A DNA stretch of 35,256 bases from Deltaproteobacteria bacterium (GCA_019308785.1 JAFDHL010000027.1:1-35256), one strand, 5' to 3'; shown: positions 26,722-35,109, counted from the first letter of the stretch. The notes: a model not told the origin generated them from the sequence alone. Numbers and translations are program-made.

Positions 26722-27342
26722 GTGAAAAAAGATCCTTCAGCCGTCAAAAGAGATAAAGAGTCGGTCATTTTCGGTGCTGCCCTGAAGGTTATCAAACAGA
26801 AGGGCTTTCATAAGGCCAGGATGTCGGATATCGCCAAGGAAGCCGGGATTTCCTACGGCCTGGTATATCATTATTTCAATAATAAGGAAGACCTGTTTGA
26901 TGCCATTCTCAACCGGTGGTGGGACGGCCTGTTCGGGCTGATGAAAGGTATCAGTGAGGGCGATAACGACGTTCACAAAAAACTCAGGCAAATAATCGAC
27001 TATTTCCTGGATACCTACCAGAGCGAACCCGAACTGGTGAATATCTTTATCACGGAGATTTCCAGGTCCACAACAAACCTGACCAGCTACCGTCTGGACC
27101 ATTTCAAGAAATCTATGTCCCTTACTGAAGAGATAATTGCAGAGGGCCAGAAAAAGCAACTGCTGAGAACAGATATAAAAGCGCGATACCTAACCTACAT
27201 GTTTTTAGGGTCTGTTGAAACGTTTCTTTCGACCATGGTCCTTGTGGACCAGAAGATTAAAGGAGATACACAGAAAGAGAGGATCGCACAGAGTATTTTA
27301 GAGGTTTTTCTGAATGGAGCCAGAAATCAAAAAAATCTTTGA
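26722..27342 (+). CDS. TetR-family transcriptional regulator
   Basis: The protein has an N-terminal TetR helix-turn-helix: VIFGAALKVIKQKGFHKARM, SDIAKEAGISYGLVYHYFNN and KEDLFDAIL. A helical ligand-binding domain ends EVFLNGARNQKNL. I chose the GTG at 26722 (206 residues) over a TTG at 26686 because the TTG lies inside the palindromic operator. The GTG is close to the predicted -10, so the transcript could be nearly leaderless. Heading a cluster of acyl-CoA genes on the same strand, it probably senses an acyl-CoA and represses the cluster; ligand identity is inference. It is transcribed away from the bactofilin gene. Confidence 0.85.
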   Translation: MKKDPSAVKRDKESVIFGAALKVIKQKGFHKARMSDIAKEAGISYGLVYHYFNNKEDLFDAILNRWWDGLFGLMKGISEGDNDVHKKLRQIIDYFLDTYQSEPELVNIFITEISRSTTNLTSYRLDHFKKSMSLTEEIIAEGQKKQLLRTDIKARYLTYMFLGSVETFLSTMVLVDQKIKGDTQKERIAQSILEVFLNGARNQKNL

Positions 27343-27388
27343 CAGAAAAGCCAGCCGAATAGCTGAGTGCCTTTAAATCGAGGAGATT

Positions 27389-28531
27389 ATGGATTTTTCT
27401 TTCACTGAAGAGCAAATGATGTTTAAGGAACAGGTCATCCGCTTTGCCAGAAAAGAGATAGTTCCCAGGGTCCAGGAACATGATCTCAAAGGGGAATTTG
27501 ACTTTGAATCCTTTCGAAAGCTTGGGGAATTCGGCATCCTGGGTCTTCATTTTCCTGAAAACCTGGGCGGAAGTGACGCTGATGTCGTGACCACGGTAAT
27601 GGCCGGAGAGTCCCTGGGTGAAGCAGGAGTAGATGGCGGTCTGACCCTGGCTTACGGGGCCCACACATTTCTTTGTGCTGATACAATTTTCGCCCACGGA
27701 ACAGACGCCCAGCGGGAGAAATATATCCCCAAACTGGCTTCTGGTGAATGGATCGGTTGCATGGGTCTTACTGAACCCGGTGCTGGTTCTGACGTGGCCT
27801 CTATGACTACCCGGGCAGAAAAAAAGGGAGACCGCTATGTCCTGAACGGTAACAAGATGTTTATCACCAACGGCCCCGTGGCCGATGTGGCTGTTGTCTA
27901 TGCCAAGACAGAAAAAGAATTAAAACATGCGGGGGTCTCCACATTTATCGTGGAAAAAGGCACTCCCGGATATTCCGCAGGTAAGAATTTCATCAAAATG
28001 GGTGTCAGAACCTCTCATACCTCGGAACTGATTTTTGAAGACTGCATAATACCGCAGGAAAATCTGGTCGGCCAGGAAGGGGCCGGATTCCTTATGGCGA
28101 TGCAGACCGTAGAGTGGGACAGGAGTGCCCTTCTTGCCCCGTTTGTCGGGGGAATGACGTACGTTCTGAACAAATGCATCCGATATGCCAAGGAACGATA
28201 TCAGTTCGGTCGGCCCATTGCCCAATTCCAGGCTATCAAGCACAAATTAGCAGACATCAAGATCTTTATCGAAGCGGCCAGGTCCTTAGTTTACCGTATC
28301 GCCTGGAGGAAAGATCAGGGAAGACCGCTTAATCATCTGGATGCGGCCGTGGCCAAACTCTTTATAGGGGATTGGGGCCTCGGACCGGCCAACGATGCAG
28401 TAGTCCTGCACGGCGGCTACGGGTATTGTCACGAATATGATGTGGAAAGAAACTTCAGAGACAGCCGGCTGGCCCCCATAGGGGGCGGTACTTCTGAGAT
28501 CGCGAAAAAGATTATTACTAAATTGATATAG
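27389..28531 (+). CDS. Acyl-CoA dehydrogenase with shifted catalytic residue
   Basis: This 380-residue flavoprotein oxidises an acyl-CoA to the 2-enoyl-CoA, passing electrons to ETF. It has the FAD-binding signatures MGLTEPGAGSDVASM and YQFGRPIAQFQAIKHKLADI, and the C-terminal HGGYGYCHEYDVERNFRDSR. At the canonical catalytic-Glu position of short/medium-chain enzymes (IYEGTSEI) it reads IGGGTSEI, so the base is absent there (G366). Isovaleryl-CoA dehydrogenases also lack it there and use a Glu in helix G; the aligned residue here appears to be Asp244 (VEWDRSALLA). This suggests a branched or cyclic acyl-CoA substrate. GAGGAG precedes the ATG, and tetR ends 46 bases upstream. Confidence 0.93.
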   Translation: MDFSFTEEQMMFKEQVIRFARKEIVPRVQEHDLKGEFDFESFRKLGEFGILGLHFPENLGGSDADVVTTVMAGESLGEAGVDGGLTLAYGAHTFLCADTIFAHGTDAQREKYIPKLASGEWIGCMGLTEPGAGSDVASMTTRAEKKGDRYVLNGNKMFITNGPVADVAVVYAKTEKELKHAGVSTFIVEKGTPGYSAGKNFIKMGVRTSHTSELIFEDCIIPQENLVGQEGAGFLMAMQTVEWDRSALLAPFVGGMTYVLNKCIRYAKERYQFGRPIAQFQAIKHKLADIKIFIEAARSLVYRIAWRKDQGRPLNHLDAAVAKLFIGDWGLGPANDAVVLHGGYGYCHEYDVERNFRDSRLAPIGGGTSEIAKKIITKLI

Positions 28532-28580
28532 CATTTCCTTTGGCACTGCTGAGCCGGCATGTTTTGCCAGAGTGACGTGT

Positions 28581-28802
28581 ATTGTCCATTGTCAGTTGTC
28601 CGTGGTCTGTGGCAAAAGAATGACGACGGACAACAGACATCTGGTTCCGATGCTCTGAGTCGGAACCCATTTTGACAGACGCTCTGCGTTTATTCATAAA
28701 AGCACGGAGCGCCAAAGAGCGTAAGGTCGGCGCAGTGGCCGACCCTACAGTCTTCTTTTAAGCGGCGAAGCCGCGCTACATAAAATCGCAAAGCGATTTT
28801 AT
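28581..28802. repeat. Repeat-dense gap with several hairpins between the two acyl-CoA dehydrogenase genes
   Basis: In order: an inverted GTCCATTGTC-family pair (28581-28612 and 28622-28640); copy 2 of the GGTTCCGA/TCGGAACC palindrome (28640-28671); a GTAAGGTCGG/CCGACCCTAC hairpin (28721-28748, one mismatch); GCGGC-GAA-GCCGC (28762-28774); and a perfect ATAAAATCGC-AAA-GCGATTTTAT hairpin (28780-28802). The last ends at the Shine-Dalgarno sequence of the next gene. No ORF is supported here. Confidence 0.8.
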
Positions 28803-28817
28803 AAAGGAAATGGGAAT

Positions 28818-29948
28818 ATGAACTTCGATTTTGACAAAACGGAAAAGACTCTTCGCGATAAAATCAATGGACTGTTTGATCCGGACTCCAAGGCTGCCCT
28901 GGCAAACCTGGAAAACGGAGACATTGATGAGGTTCGCGAGGCGACCCTGAACTGTTCAAAAATTCTTGGTCAGGCAGGCTATATGGCACTCGGTCTGGAT
29001 GATGGAAAAAATGGAGCAAGCCTTACGGCAACCCAGGAAAGCCTGGCCGTTGTCTCCCCTTCGCTTTTCCTGTCTGTGGAGGTAAGCGCCCGGGTTTTCG
29101 GGCGCCTGGTGGCTGTTTATGGCACGCCTGATCAAGAGGAAAAAATCCTTCTTCCCATGAAGGAAGGGTTGCTTATCGGAACAGTGGCCATTTCGGAGGG
29201 AGGCATGAATATTGAGAACGATCCTCTGGACACAGCAGGTGTATCCAGTGACGACGGCTTCCGCGTCTCCGGGTCAAAGGGTCACGTGGTGAATGGCCCT
29301 ATTGCGGATTGGATCGCGGTTGCGGGAAAGGTTGGAGATGAAATCGGTTTCTTCCTTATCAAGAAAGACAGTGAAGGCATGTCCATAGGGCAAAGGCTCA
29401 CCACGCTTGGTTACAACGGCGTAACCATATCCGCGGTTACGCTTGAAAACTGTCATGTTCCATCAACCTATATCATCGGCCCGTTCGAAGGGGAAGAGCA
29501 GCTAAAGACCGTCCGCAGGTGGGAGGACCAGGCACTCACAGCGGCCAGCTTAGGCCAGATACAGCGCTCTTTTGATACCGCTCTGAACTATGCAAAAAAC
29601 CATAAAAGTGGTGGCAAGCCGATCATTGCATACCAGGAGGTGGGTTTTAAACTTGCCGAGATGCTGACCCTTTTGCAGACAGCCCAACTGCTGGCTTACA
29701 GGGCCGCCTGGATGGCGGACACAGGAGACAGGGAGGCGGCCGTCCTTGCCCATTGCGCCAAAGTTTTTTGTACTGAGTCCTCCGAAAAGGTGGCAAGCTA
29801 CGCCCTGCAGATCCTGGGCGGACAGGGATATATCAGTGGCAACCCGGCGGAAGAGGGATATCGCGAATCCAAATACCTTCAGATTGCCGGCACCTCATCG
29901 GAAATATCCCGCATGAAAATCGCGGACAACGTATTGATGAGTCAGTAG
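28818..29948 (+). CDS. Second, divergent acyl-CoA dehydrogenase
   Basis: This 376-residue protein has a recognisable acyl-CoA dehydrogenase fold: mid-domain LLIGTVAISEGGMNIENDPL in place of the usual LTEPGAGSD block, C-terminal helices KPIIAYQEVGFKLAEMLTLL and SYALQILGGQGYISG. It is diverged at key sites: the FAD-contacting motif is SEGGMNIEND, and the canonical catalytic-Glu position reads QIAGTSSEI. A glutamate in the helix-G region (VRRWEDQALTAASLG) could serve as base. It may have a different substrate from its neighbour or act as its partner. An AAAGGA ribosome binding site follows directly on a perfect hairpin. Same strand and operon context. Confidence 0.85.
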   Translation: MNFDFDKTEKTLRDKINGLFDPDSKAALANLENGDIDEVREATLNCSKILGQAGYMALGLDDGKNGASLTATQESLAVVSPSLFLSVEVSARVFGRLVAVYGTPDQEEKILLPMKEGLLIGTVAISEGGMNIENDPLDTAGVSSDDGFRVSGSKGHVVNGPIADWIAVAGKVGDEIGFFLIKKDSEGMSIGQRLTTLGYNGVTISAVTLENCHVPSTYIIGPFEGEEQLKTVRRWEDQALTAASLGQIQRSFDTALNYAKNHKSGGKPIIAYQEVGFKLAEMLTLLQTAQLLAYRAAWMADTGDREAAVLAHCAKVFCTESSEKVASYALQILGGQGYISGNPAEEGYRESKYLQIAGTSSEISRMKIADNVLMSQ

Positions 29949-29979
29949 TTAAACCACGAATGATTTTGATGGTGGTAAT

Positions 29980-31596
29980 ATGGAAGTCATAGAGACAAAA
30001 ATAGACACATCCAGCGAGGAATATAAGGAGAATTACCAGGCCATGCAAGCACTGGTATTGGATCTCAGAAAAGAGCTGGAAACAGCACTTAACAACCGCT
30101 CGGAAAAGGCCCGGGGCAGGCTGGCCCAACAAAACAAACTGCCGGTCCGTAACCGGCTGGAACTCCTTTTTGACAGGAACACGCCTTTTCTGGAAATAGC
30201 ACCTCTTGCCGCCAGGGACATGTATGACAAAAAAATCCATGGCGCAGGGATAATTACCGGTATTGGCGTGGTTGAAGGCCGTGAGGTGATTGTGCATGCC
30301 AATGATTCCATGATCAAGGGTGGAACCATATATCCTATGGGGGTCAAGAAGGGGATCAGGACCCAGACCATTGCCATGGAAAACAGCCTCCCCATTATCT
30401 ATCTGGTGGATTCCGGTGGCGCCTATTTACCTCTCCAGTCCGAGATCTTTCCTGATGCGGATGATGGCGGTCGCATATTTTACAACCAGGCCATCCTCTC
30501 AAAGATGGGAATTCCCCAGATCTGCGGGGTGATGGGATTATGTACTGCGGGAGCCGCCTACATCCCGGCAATGAGTGACGACGTGGTCCACGTTAAGGGC
30601 ACCGGGGCTATTTTCCTGGGAGGCCCGCCTCTTGTCCTTGCGGCCACAGGTGAAGAGGTAACGGCCGACGAACTGGGAGGGGCAAATGTACATTGCATGG
30701 AGTCAGGTGTCTCCGACTATTTCGCTGAAGATGATGCCCACTGCATTGAGATCATCCGCCAGATCATCAAAAATCTCCCGCCTCCCAAAAAAACGGAGAT
30801 AGGTTTAAGGGAAGCTAAACCCCCTCTATACGAACCCGAGGAGATTTACGGCATCGTTTCCAAAAACTTGGCCACGCCCTACGATGTTCGGGAGGTTATC
30901 GCACGAATGGTTGACGGGAGTGAATTCCTTGAATTCAAGGCCCTTTACGGACCGACCCTGGTCTGCGGCTGGGCCTATATCCATGGTTATCCCGTGGGCA
31001 TCCTGGGGAACAACGGTGTTCTTTTTTCTGACAGCTCACTAAAGGCCACCCAGTTCATCCAGCTTTGCGATAAACGTGGCATTCCCCTTGTGTTTCTCCA
31101 GAACATTAACGGTTACATTATTGGGAAGGAATACGAACGAATAGGAATCACCAAGGATGGCCACAAGATGGTCAATGCGGTGTCCACGGCCACGGTCCCG
31201 AAATTTACTGTGATTATCGGAGCCTCTTTCGGAGCGGGCAACTATGGCATGTGCGGCCGGGCCTACTCTCCTCGCTTTTTATGGATATGGCCCAATGCCC
31301 AGATCGGGGTCATGGGCGGTGAGCAGGCGGCAGACGTCATGATCACCGTGAAAAACGATCAATTGGCCCGAGAAGGACAGCCTCCCCTTCCCGAAGAGAT
31401 GGTCCGTCAAATCAAGGAACCTATTATCGCTTCGGCCATGCGCGAGGGAAATGCGTACTATTCCACCGCCAACATATGGGATGACGGGATCATTGATCCC
31501 GCAAAAACAAGAGATGTGCTCGGGCTGGCCATCTCAGCATCCTTAAATGCACCACTCAGGGATGATGTGTATGGGTATGGAACATTCAGGATGTAA
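29980..31596 (+). CDS. Acyl-CoA carboxylase carboxyltransferase subunit, 3-methylcrotonyl-CoA carboxylase beta-like
   Basis: This 538-residue protein is full length for a propionyl-/methylcrotonyl-CoA carboxyltransferase and transfers CO2 from carboxybiotin to an acyl-CoA. Its N-half has IIYLVDSGGAYLPLQSEIFP, DADDGGRIFYNQAILSK and IFLGGPPLVLAATGEEVTAD. Its C-half has LVFLQNINGYIIGKEYE and IGASFGAGNYGMCGRAYSPR, then WPNAQIGVMGGEQAA. The LPLQSEIFPD, GRIFYNQA and NYGMCGRAYSPRFLWIWPNA blocks are those of the methylcrotonyl/geranyl-CoA carboxylase branch rather than the propionyl-CoA branch. With the acyl-CoA dehydrogenase upstream and hydratase downstream, 3-methylcrotonyl-CoA is the most likely substrate. 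This is inference. Confidence 0.9.
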   Translation: MEVIETKIDTSSEEYKENYQAMQALVLDLRKELETALNNRSEKARGRLAQQNKLPVRNRLELLFDRNTPFLEIAPLAARDMYDKKIHGAGIITGIGVVEGREVIVHANDSMIKGGTIYPMGVKKGIRTQTIAMENSLPIIYLVDSGGAYLPLQSEIFPDADDGGRIFYNQAILSKMGIPQICGVMGLCTAGAAYIPAMSDDVVHVKGTGAIFLGGPPLVLAATGEEVTADELGGANVHCMESGVSDYFAEDDAHCIEIIRQIIKNLPPPKKTEIGLREAKPPLYEPEEIYGIVSKNLATPYDVREVIARMVDGSEFLEFKALYGPTLVCGWAYIHGYPVGILGNNGVLFSDSSLKATQFIQLCDKRGIPLVFLQNINGYIIGKEYERIGITKDGHKMVNAVSTATVPKFTVIIGASFGAGNYGMCGRAYSPRFLWIWPNAQIGVMGGEQAADVMITVKNDQLAREGQPPLPEEMVRQIKEPIIASAMREGNAYYSTANIWDDGIIDPAKTRDVLGLAISASLNAPLRDDVYGYGTFRM

Positions 31597-31614
31597 CATA
31601 GGCGTAAAGGCGTT

Positions 31615-31746
31615 AGGCACAAGGCGCAAGGCGTTAGGTATCGTTGGTGAAATATAGGGCAAAAAATGATGCATTTGGCTGAGTATTGCAATGGGGGCTA
31701 AAAAGACACTTGTACTGAGGGAAGTTTTTCCTTGCGCCTTGTGCCT
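31615..31746. repeat. 17-bp perfect inverted repeat (AGGCACAAGGCGCAAGG) in the carboxylase gap
   Basis: Bases 31615-31631 and 31730-31746 are exact reverse complements about 100 bases apart. Flanking sequence repeats related words (GGCGTAAAGGCGTTAGG). The arms lie in the 233-base gap between the carboxyltransferase and biotin carboxylase genes. There is no T-run after the stem, so termination is unlikely. Confidence 0.8.
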
Positions 31747-31829
31747 TGAGCCATTGTCGTCCATTAGACCGTCAGATTCACGTTCTAAACCATACTCATG
31801 TCTCGCGACTGTTTGATAAAGAGCACATT

Positions 31830-33314
31830 ATGTTCAAGAAAATACTGATTGCCAATAGAGGGGAAATAGCCGTCAGGATCATGAGGACCTGCCGGGAAAT
31901 GGGAATTCAAACAGTCGCTGTTTATTCTGATGCAGACGCGGCCGCAGCCCATGTCTTAGAAGCGGACGAAGCGGTCCTGTTGGGAGAATCGGAACCCTCC
32001 AAAAGCTATCTTAATATTAACCAGGTTATTATTGCGGCAGAAAAAACCGGTGCTGAGGCCATTCATCCGGGATACGGTTTCTTGGCTGAAAACCCGGACT
32101 TTGCGGAGAGTTGTGAAACATCCGGCATCACCTTTATCGGCCCCCCTTCCCGTGTCATACGGGACCTGGGAAACAAGACCCTGGCGAGGACCATGATGGA
32201 AAAGGCCGGCGTCCCGGTGATCCCCGGGATGCTGGAAGCCACGACCGATCCTGCGCTTTTGTATCAGGAGGCGGAACGAATGGGGTATCCTGTTCTGGTC
32301 AAGGCGGTTGCTGGAGGCGGCGGTAAAGGGATGAGAATCGTTTCTGAACAGGAGGAAATGGAAGAAGCCTGTCTCTCTGCCATGAGTGAAGCTGAGAAGG
32401 CATTCGGAAACGGCTCTCTGTATCTGGAGAAGTGCGTGGAATCGCCCCGTCACGTTGAATTCCAAATCCTGGCCGATCAACACGGCAATGTTGTGCACCT
32501 GTTTGAAAGGGAATGTTCCATCCAGCGGAGGCATCAGAAAATCATCGAGGAAACGCCCTCCCCTGCGATGACACCTTCCCTTCAAGACGCCATGGGAAAT
32601 GCGGCCCTGTCTGTAGCTTTGGCCTCGGGATATGTCAACGCCGGAACCGTGGAGTTTCTCTTAGAACCATCAGGACAATTTTATTTTTTAGAGGTCAATA
32701 CTCGGCTTCAGGTGGAGCACCCCATTACAGAGATGACCACCGGTATTGATCTTGTAAGGCTACAACTGGAGATCGCCACTGGGAAGCCTTTGGCATTCAA
32801 ACAGCAAGATATCACACGGAGGGGACACGCCATTGAATGCCGCATTTATGCGGAGGACCCGGAGGCTAATTTTTTCCCTTCACCCGGACTTGTGTTACTT
32901 CACCGGGAACCTGCCGGCCCCGGGGTTCGAAATGATTGCGGCATCTACGAGGGCTTTGAAGTCCCAGTAGAATATGACCCGATTCTCGGCAAGTTGATTG
33001 TCATGGCCGGAACCAGAGAAGCAGCCCGCATGCGCATGACCCGTGCCCTCGAGAGCTATGTCATCTTGGGGATTCGCACCATAATCCCGTTTTTAATAGA
33101 TATTCTGAAATCTTCTGAGTTCGCAGAAGGTAATACTTATACCGATTTCATAGACCATAATTTTAGAGACTGGACTCAAAAGATGGAAGATGCTGATCTG
33201 GCAAGAATCGCTTATGTGGTAGACGAAATGACTTCATCCGCCAAGCCGTCTGCAACAGCAAAAGAGAGAGGCTGGCCAACGCCCTGGGAAACGCTCAGGG
33301 CATGGAAGATTTAA
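31830..33314 (+). CDS. Biotin carboxylase subunit of an acyl-CoA carboxylase
   Basis: This 494-residue ATP-grasp enzyme carboxylates biotin with bicarbonate and ATP. It shows N-terminal FKKILIANRGEIAVRIMRTC, ATP-binding GGGGKGMR, the active-site region FERECSIQRRHQKIIEE, and EVNTRLQVEHPITEMTTG with the substrate-interacting glutamates and arginine. The ATG at 31830 is chosen because the family starts at this point; a longer in-frame extension from 31746 has no resemblance to the family. There is no fused biotin carrier domain: the protein stops soon after the biotin carboxylase C-terminal domain, and the carrier is encoded separately 150 bases on. Confidence 0.94.
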   Translation: MFKKILIANRGEIAVRIMRTCREMGIQTVAVYSDADAAAAHVLEADEAVLLGESEPSKSYLNINQVIIAAEKTGAEAIHPGYGFLAENPDFAESCETSGITFIGPPSRVIRDLGNKTLARTMMEKAGVPVIPGMLEATTDPALLYQEAERMGYPVLVKAVAGGGGKGMRIVSEQEEMEEACLSAMSEAEKAFGNGSLYLEKCVESPRHVEFQILADQHGNVVHLFERECSIQRRHQKIIEETPSPAMTPSLQDAMGNAALSVALASGYVNAGTVEFLLEPSGQFYFLEVNTRLQVEHPITEMTTGIDLVRLQLEIATGKPLAFKQQDITRRGHAIECRIYAEDPEANFFPSPGLVLLHREPAGPGVRNDCGIYEGFEVPVEYDPILGKLIVMAGTREAARMRMTRALESYVILGIRTIIPFLIDILKSSEFAEGNTYTDFIDHNFRDWTQKMEDADLARIAYVVDEMTSSAKPSATAKERGWPTPWETLRAWKI

Positions 33315-33334
33315 CGCTCTCGTTGTCCGGTTTG

Positions 33335-33372
33335 CCAGTTTGCCGGATCAACAGGATTAACTGGCAAACTGG
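33335..33372. repeat. Perfect 10-bp hairpin between biotin carboxylase and carrier genes
   Basis: CCAGTTTGCC (33335-33344) pairs exactly with GGCAAACTGG (33363-33372) over an 18-base loop. Related words (GGTTTGCC, GCCGG, CTAACCGG) surround it between 33325 and 33390. There is no following T-run, so it is probably a repeat element, perhaps affecting mRNA stability within the operon. Confidence 0.7.
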
Positions 33373-33468
33373 TCAACGGGCTAACCGGCGTAACCTTAAC
33401 AGGCTCGTTTGAGAAACTGATTTATCTTCATTCCTTAACCCAGGAATAAGCAAAAAAGAGACCAGACC

Positions 33469-33990
33469 TTGAAATATCGACTTAAGATTGCACAAGAGAC
33501 TGCCGATGTTGATGCCTTCAGTTCAGGTAGCGAGCAGAACATAGAGTTTATCATTGGGGAAGAGACATATCATGTCGGCTACCGGGCCGTTTCGAATAAT
33601 TGCCTTCATCTGGTAGTGGATGGAAAGGCAATCGAGGCCTTTCATATACGGGGAGGACATGGAAAACACGTTTTTGTAAACGGCCGGAGTTTTTTGGTCG
33701 AAGATGCGGATCAATTGCCTTTGCGCCGTGGCAGGCGAACGGGCATAGATCAAGCCCCCGGTGATGTAACACCTCCTATGCCCTCTGTAGTGGTTCGAAT
33801 TATGGTCGAAGAAGGAGACCTTGTGAAAAAGGGCCAGGGATTGATCGTGGTAACCGCCATGAAGATGGAAACAACCCTGAAGGCCCCTTATAACGGCAGG
33901 GTAACAGCGATAAAAACAACTGTAGATGCAAAGGTGGCCCCCGGAGACATCCTGGTGGAGATCGAAGAAGAGGAACCGGAAAATGAATAA
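33469..33990 (+). CDS. Biotin carboxyl carrier protein of the acyl-CoA carboxylase
   Basis: This 173-residue protein has a C-terminal biotinyl/lipoyl domain with the biotinylation motif VVTAMKMETTLKAPYNG (lysine of AMKM) and the preceding VVVRIMVEEGDLVKKGQGL. The N-terminal 90 residues resemble the BT-type region of methylcrotonyl- and propionyl-CoA carboxylases that docks the carrier on the core complex. The start is taken as the TTG at 33469; the ribosome binding site is weak. Its last eight bases overlap the start of the enoyl-CoA hydratase gene, indicating coupled translation. Confidence 0.88.
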   Translation: MKYRLKIAQETADVDAFSSGSEQNIEFIIGEETYHVGYRAVSNNCLHLVVDGKAIEAFHIRGGHGKHVFVNGRSFLVEDADQLPLRRGRRTGIDQAPGDVTPPMPSVVVRIMVEEGDLVKKGQGLIVVTAMKMETTLKAPYNGRVTAIKTTVDAKVAPGDILVEIEEEEPENE

Positions 33991-34759
33991 TGACCTTATC
34001 TATAAGGTGAATGACCGCGCTGCCTTCCTGACAATCAATCGCGAGTCAAGAAGAAACGCCATTAGCCAGGAGATGATTACGTCCTTTATGGATTACTTTG
34101 ACAGGGCTGATCAGGACGAAACGGTGCATGCTGTCTGTATCACAGGAAAAGGAGAAAAGGCATTTTGCTCCGGGGCCGATCTTGCCGTCACCCTGGCAAA
34201 GGAAGGGGAAGATCGGCTGTCCGGTACCAGGAACTATGCCGAACTTCTAAAAAAGATGTCCGGGTTTGGGAAGCCTTTACTTGCTAAGGTCAATGGGCCA
34301 TGTCTTGCCGGCGGTCTGGGCCTGATGCTCTCCTGTGATATCATCATTGCTCGAAACGACACATTTTTTCGCACCCCCGAAGTAAATGTAGGTATTTTCC
34401 CAATGATGGTCGGGGCCCTGCTTTACCGAAACGTTGGGAGAAAAAAGGCCATGGAAATGGTATTGACTGCACGGAAAGTACCAGCCCCCGAGGCTGAGAA
34501 TATGGGGCTTATCACCCGGGCCGTTGAACCGGAACATCTGGATGACGAGGTTCAAGAGACTCTGAAGCTCCTCACATCCAAGAGCCCTATTGGAATGCGT
34601 ATCGGGAAAGAAGCTTTCAGGGCCATGAGTGATATGCCATTTGAAGAGGCCGTGGATTATCTGTGCGAGGCCCTTGGCAGGGCTATTTCCACCGAAGACG
34701 CCATGGAGGGTATGATGGCCTTTATGGAAAAGAGGGAACCGAACTTTAAAGGAAAATAG
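33983..34759 (+). CDS. Enoyl-CoA hydratase/isomerase-family protein (3-methylglutaconyl-CoA hydratase candidate)
   Basis: This 258-residue crotonase-fold protein has oxyanion-hole motifs FCSGADL and GPCLAGGLGL, and the acid/base region TPEVNVGIFPMM. The second glutamate (Glu164 of rat mitochondrial hydratase) is present in the PEV motif. The first (Glu144) is replaced: GGLGLMLSCD instead of GGGCELAMMCD, a pattern also found in some leucine-pathway hydratases. Position after the carboxylase genes fits hydration of 3-methylglutaconyl-CoA to HMG-CoA. An isomerase or decarboxylase role is also possible. It starts inside the carrier gene (8-base overlap) with GAGG upstream. Confidence 0.88.
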   Translation: MNNDLIYKVNDRAAFLTINRESRRNAISQEMITSFMDYFDRADQDETVHAVCITGKGEKAFCSGADLAVTLAKEGEDRLSGTRNYAELLKKMSGFGKPLLAKVNGPCLAGGLGLMLSCDIIIARNDTFFRTPEVNVGIFPMMVGALLYRNVGRKKAMEMVLTARKVPAPEAENMGLITRAVEPEHLDDEVQETLKLLTSKSPIGMRIGKEAFRAMSDMPFEEAVDYLCEALGRAISTEDAMEGMMAFMEKREPNFKGK

Positions 34760-34896
34760 AGTATACACTGGGAAAATGTCTGCATCCCGACCCCTTCCGC
34801 TCTGCCAAACAAAAAGCGGACTTTCAACAGGAGGGTGGGAATGTGTGGTAGGGTTCAAATAGAAATTTGGAGTGCATAGTATATCAATAAATTTCA

Positions 34897-35098
34897 GACG
34901 CTTTCGTAAAAGCTGCAGATACAAGGCGCACAAATCTTGAGGAATGCCCGTCCTCCGCAGTAGCCTTGCTACGGAGGGTGGAAGGCGTACAGCATGGCGA
35001 GAATTTAACAGGGCGAGGATGCAGTGCAACGCCGCCCTTCGGCTTTGCTCAGGGCCGTGAGCCTGTCGAACGGTAGATGTAGCTTTTACGGAAGCGTC
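34897..35098. mobile_element. 202-bp MITE-like element with 18-bp terminal inverted repeats
   Basis: GACGCTTTCGTAAAAGCT (34897-34914) and AGCTTTTACGGAAGCGTC (35081-35098) are inverted repeats with one mismatch in 18. Between them lie an internal hairpin (CCTCCG...GTAGC-CTT-GCTAC-GGAGG, 34952-34977) and a GCCCTTCGGC...GTCGAACGG palindromic segment (35034-35073). There is no coding capacity. The right end stops one base before the ribosome binding site of the next gene. Confidence 0.75.
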
Positions 35099-35109
35099 AA
35101 GGAGTGAAT

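Noticed and set aside
31956-32585. 209-aa minus-strand ORF within the biotin carboxylase gene
   Set aside because: It lies wholly antisense to a well-conserved ATP-grasp gene and has no recognisable motifs or ribosome binding site.
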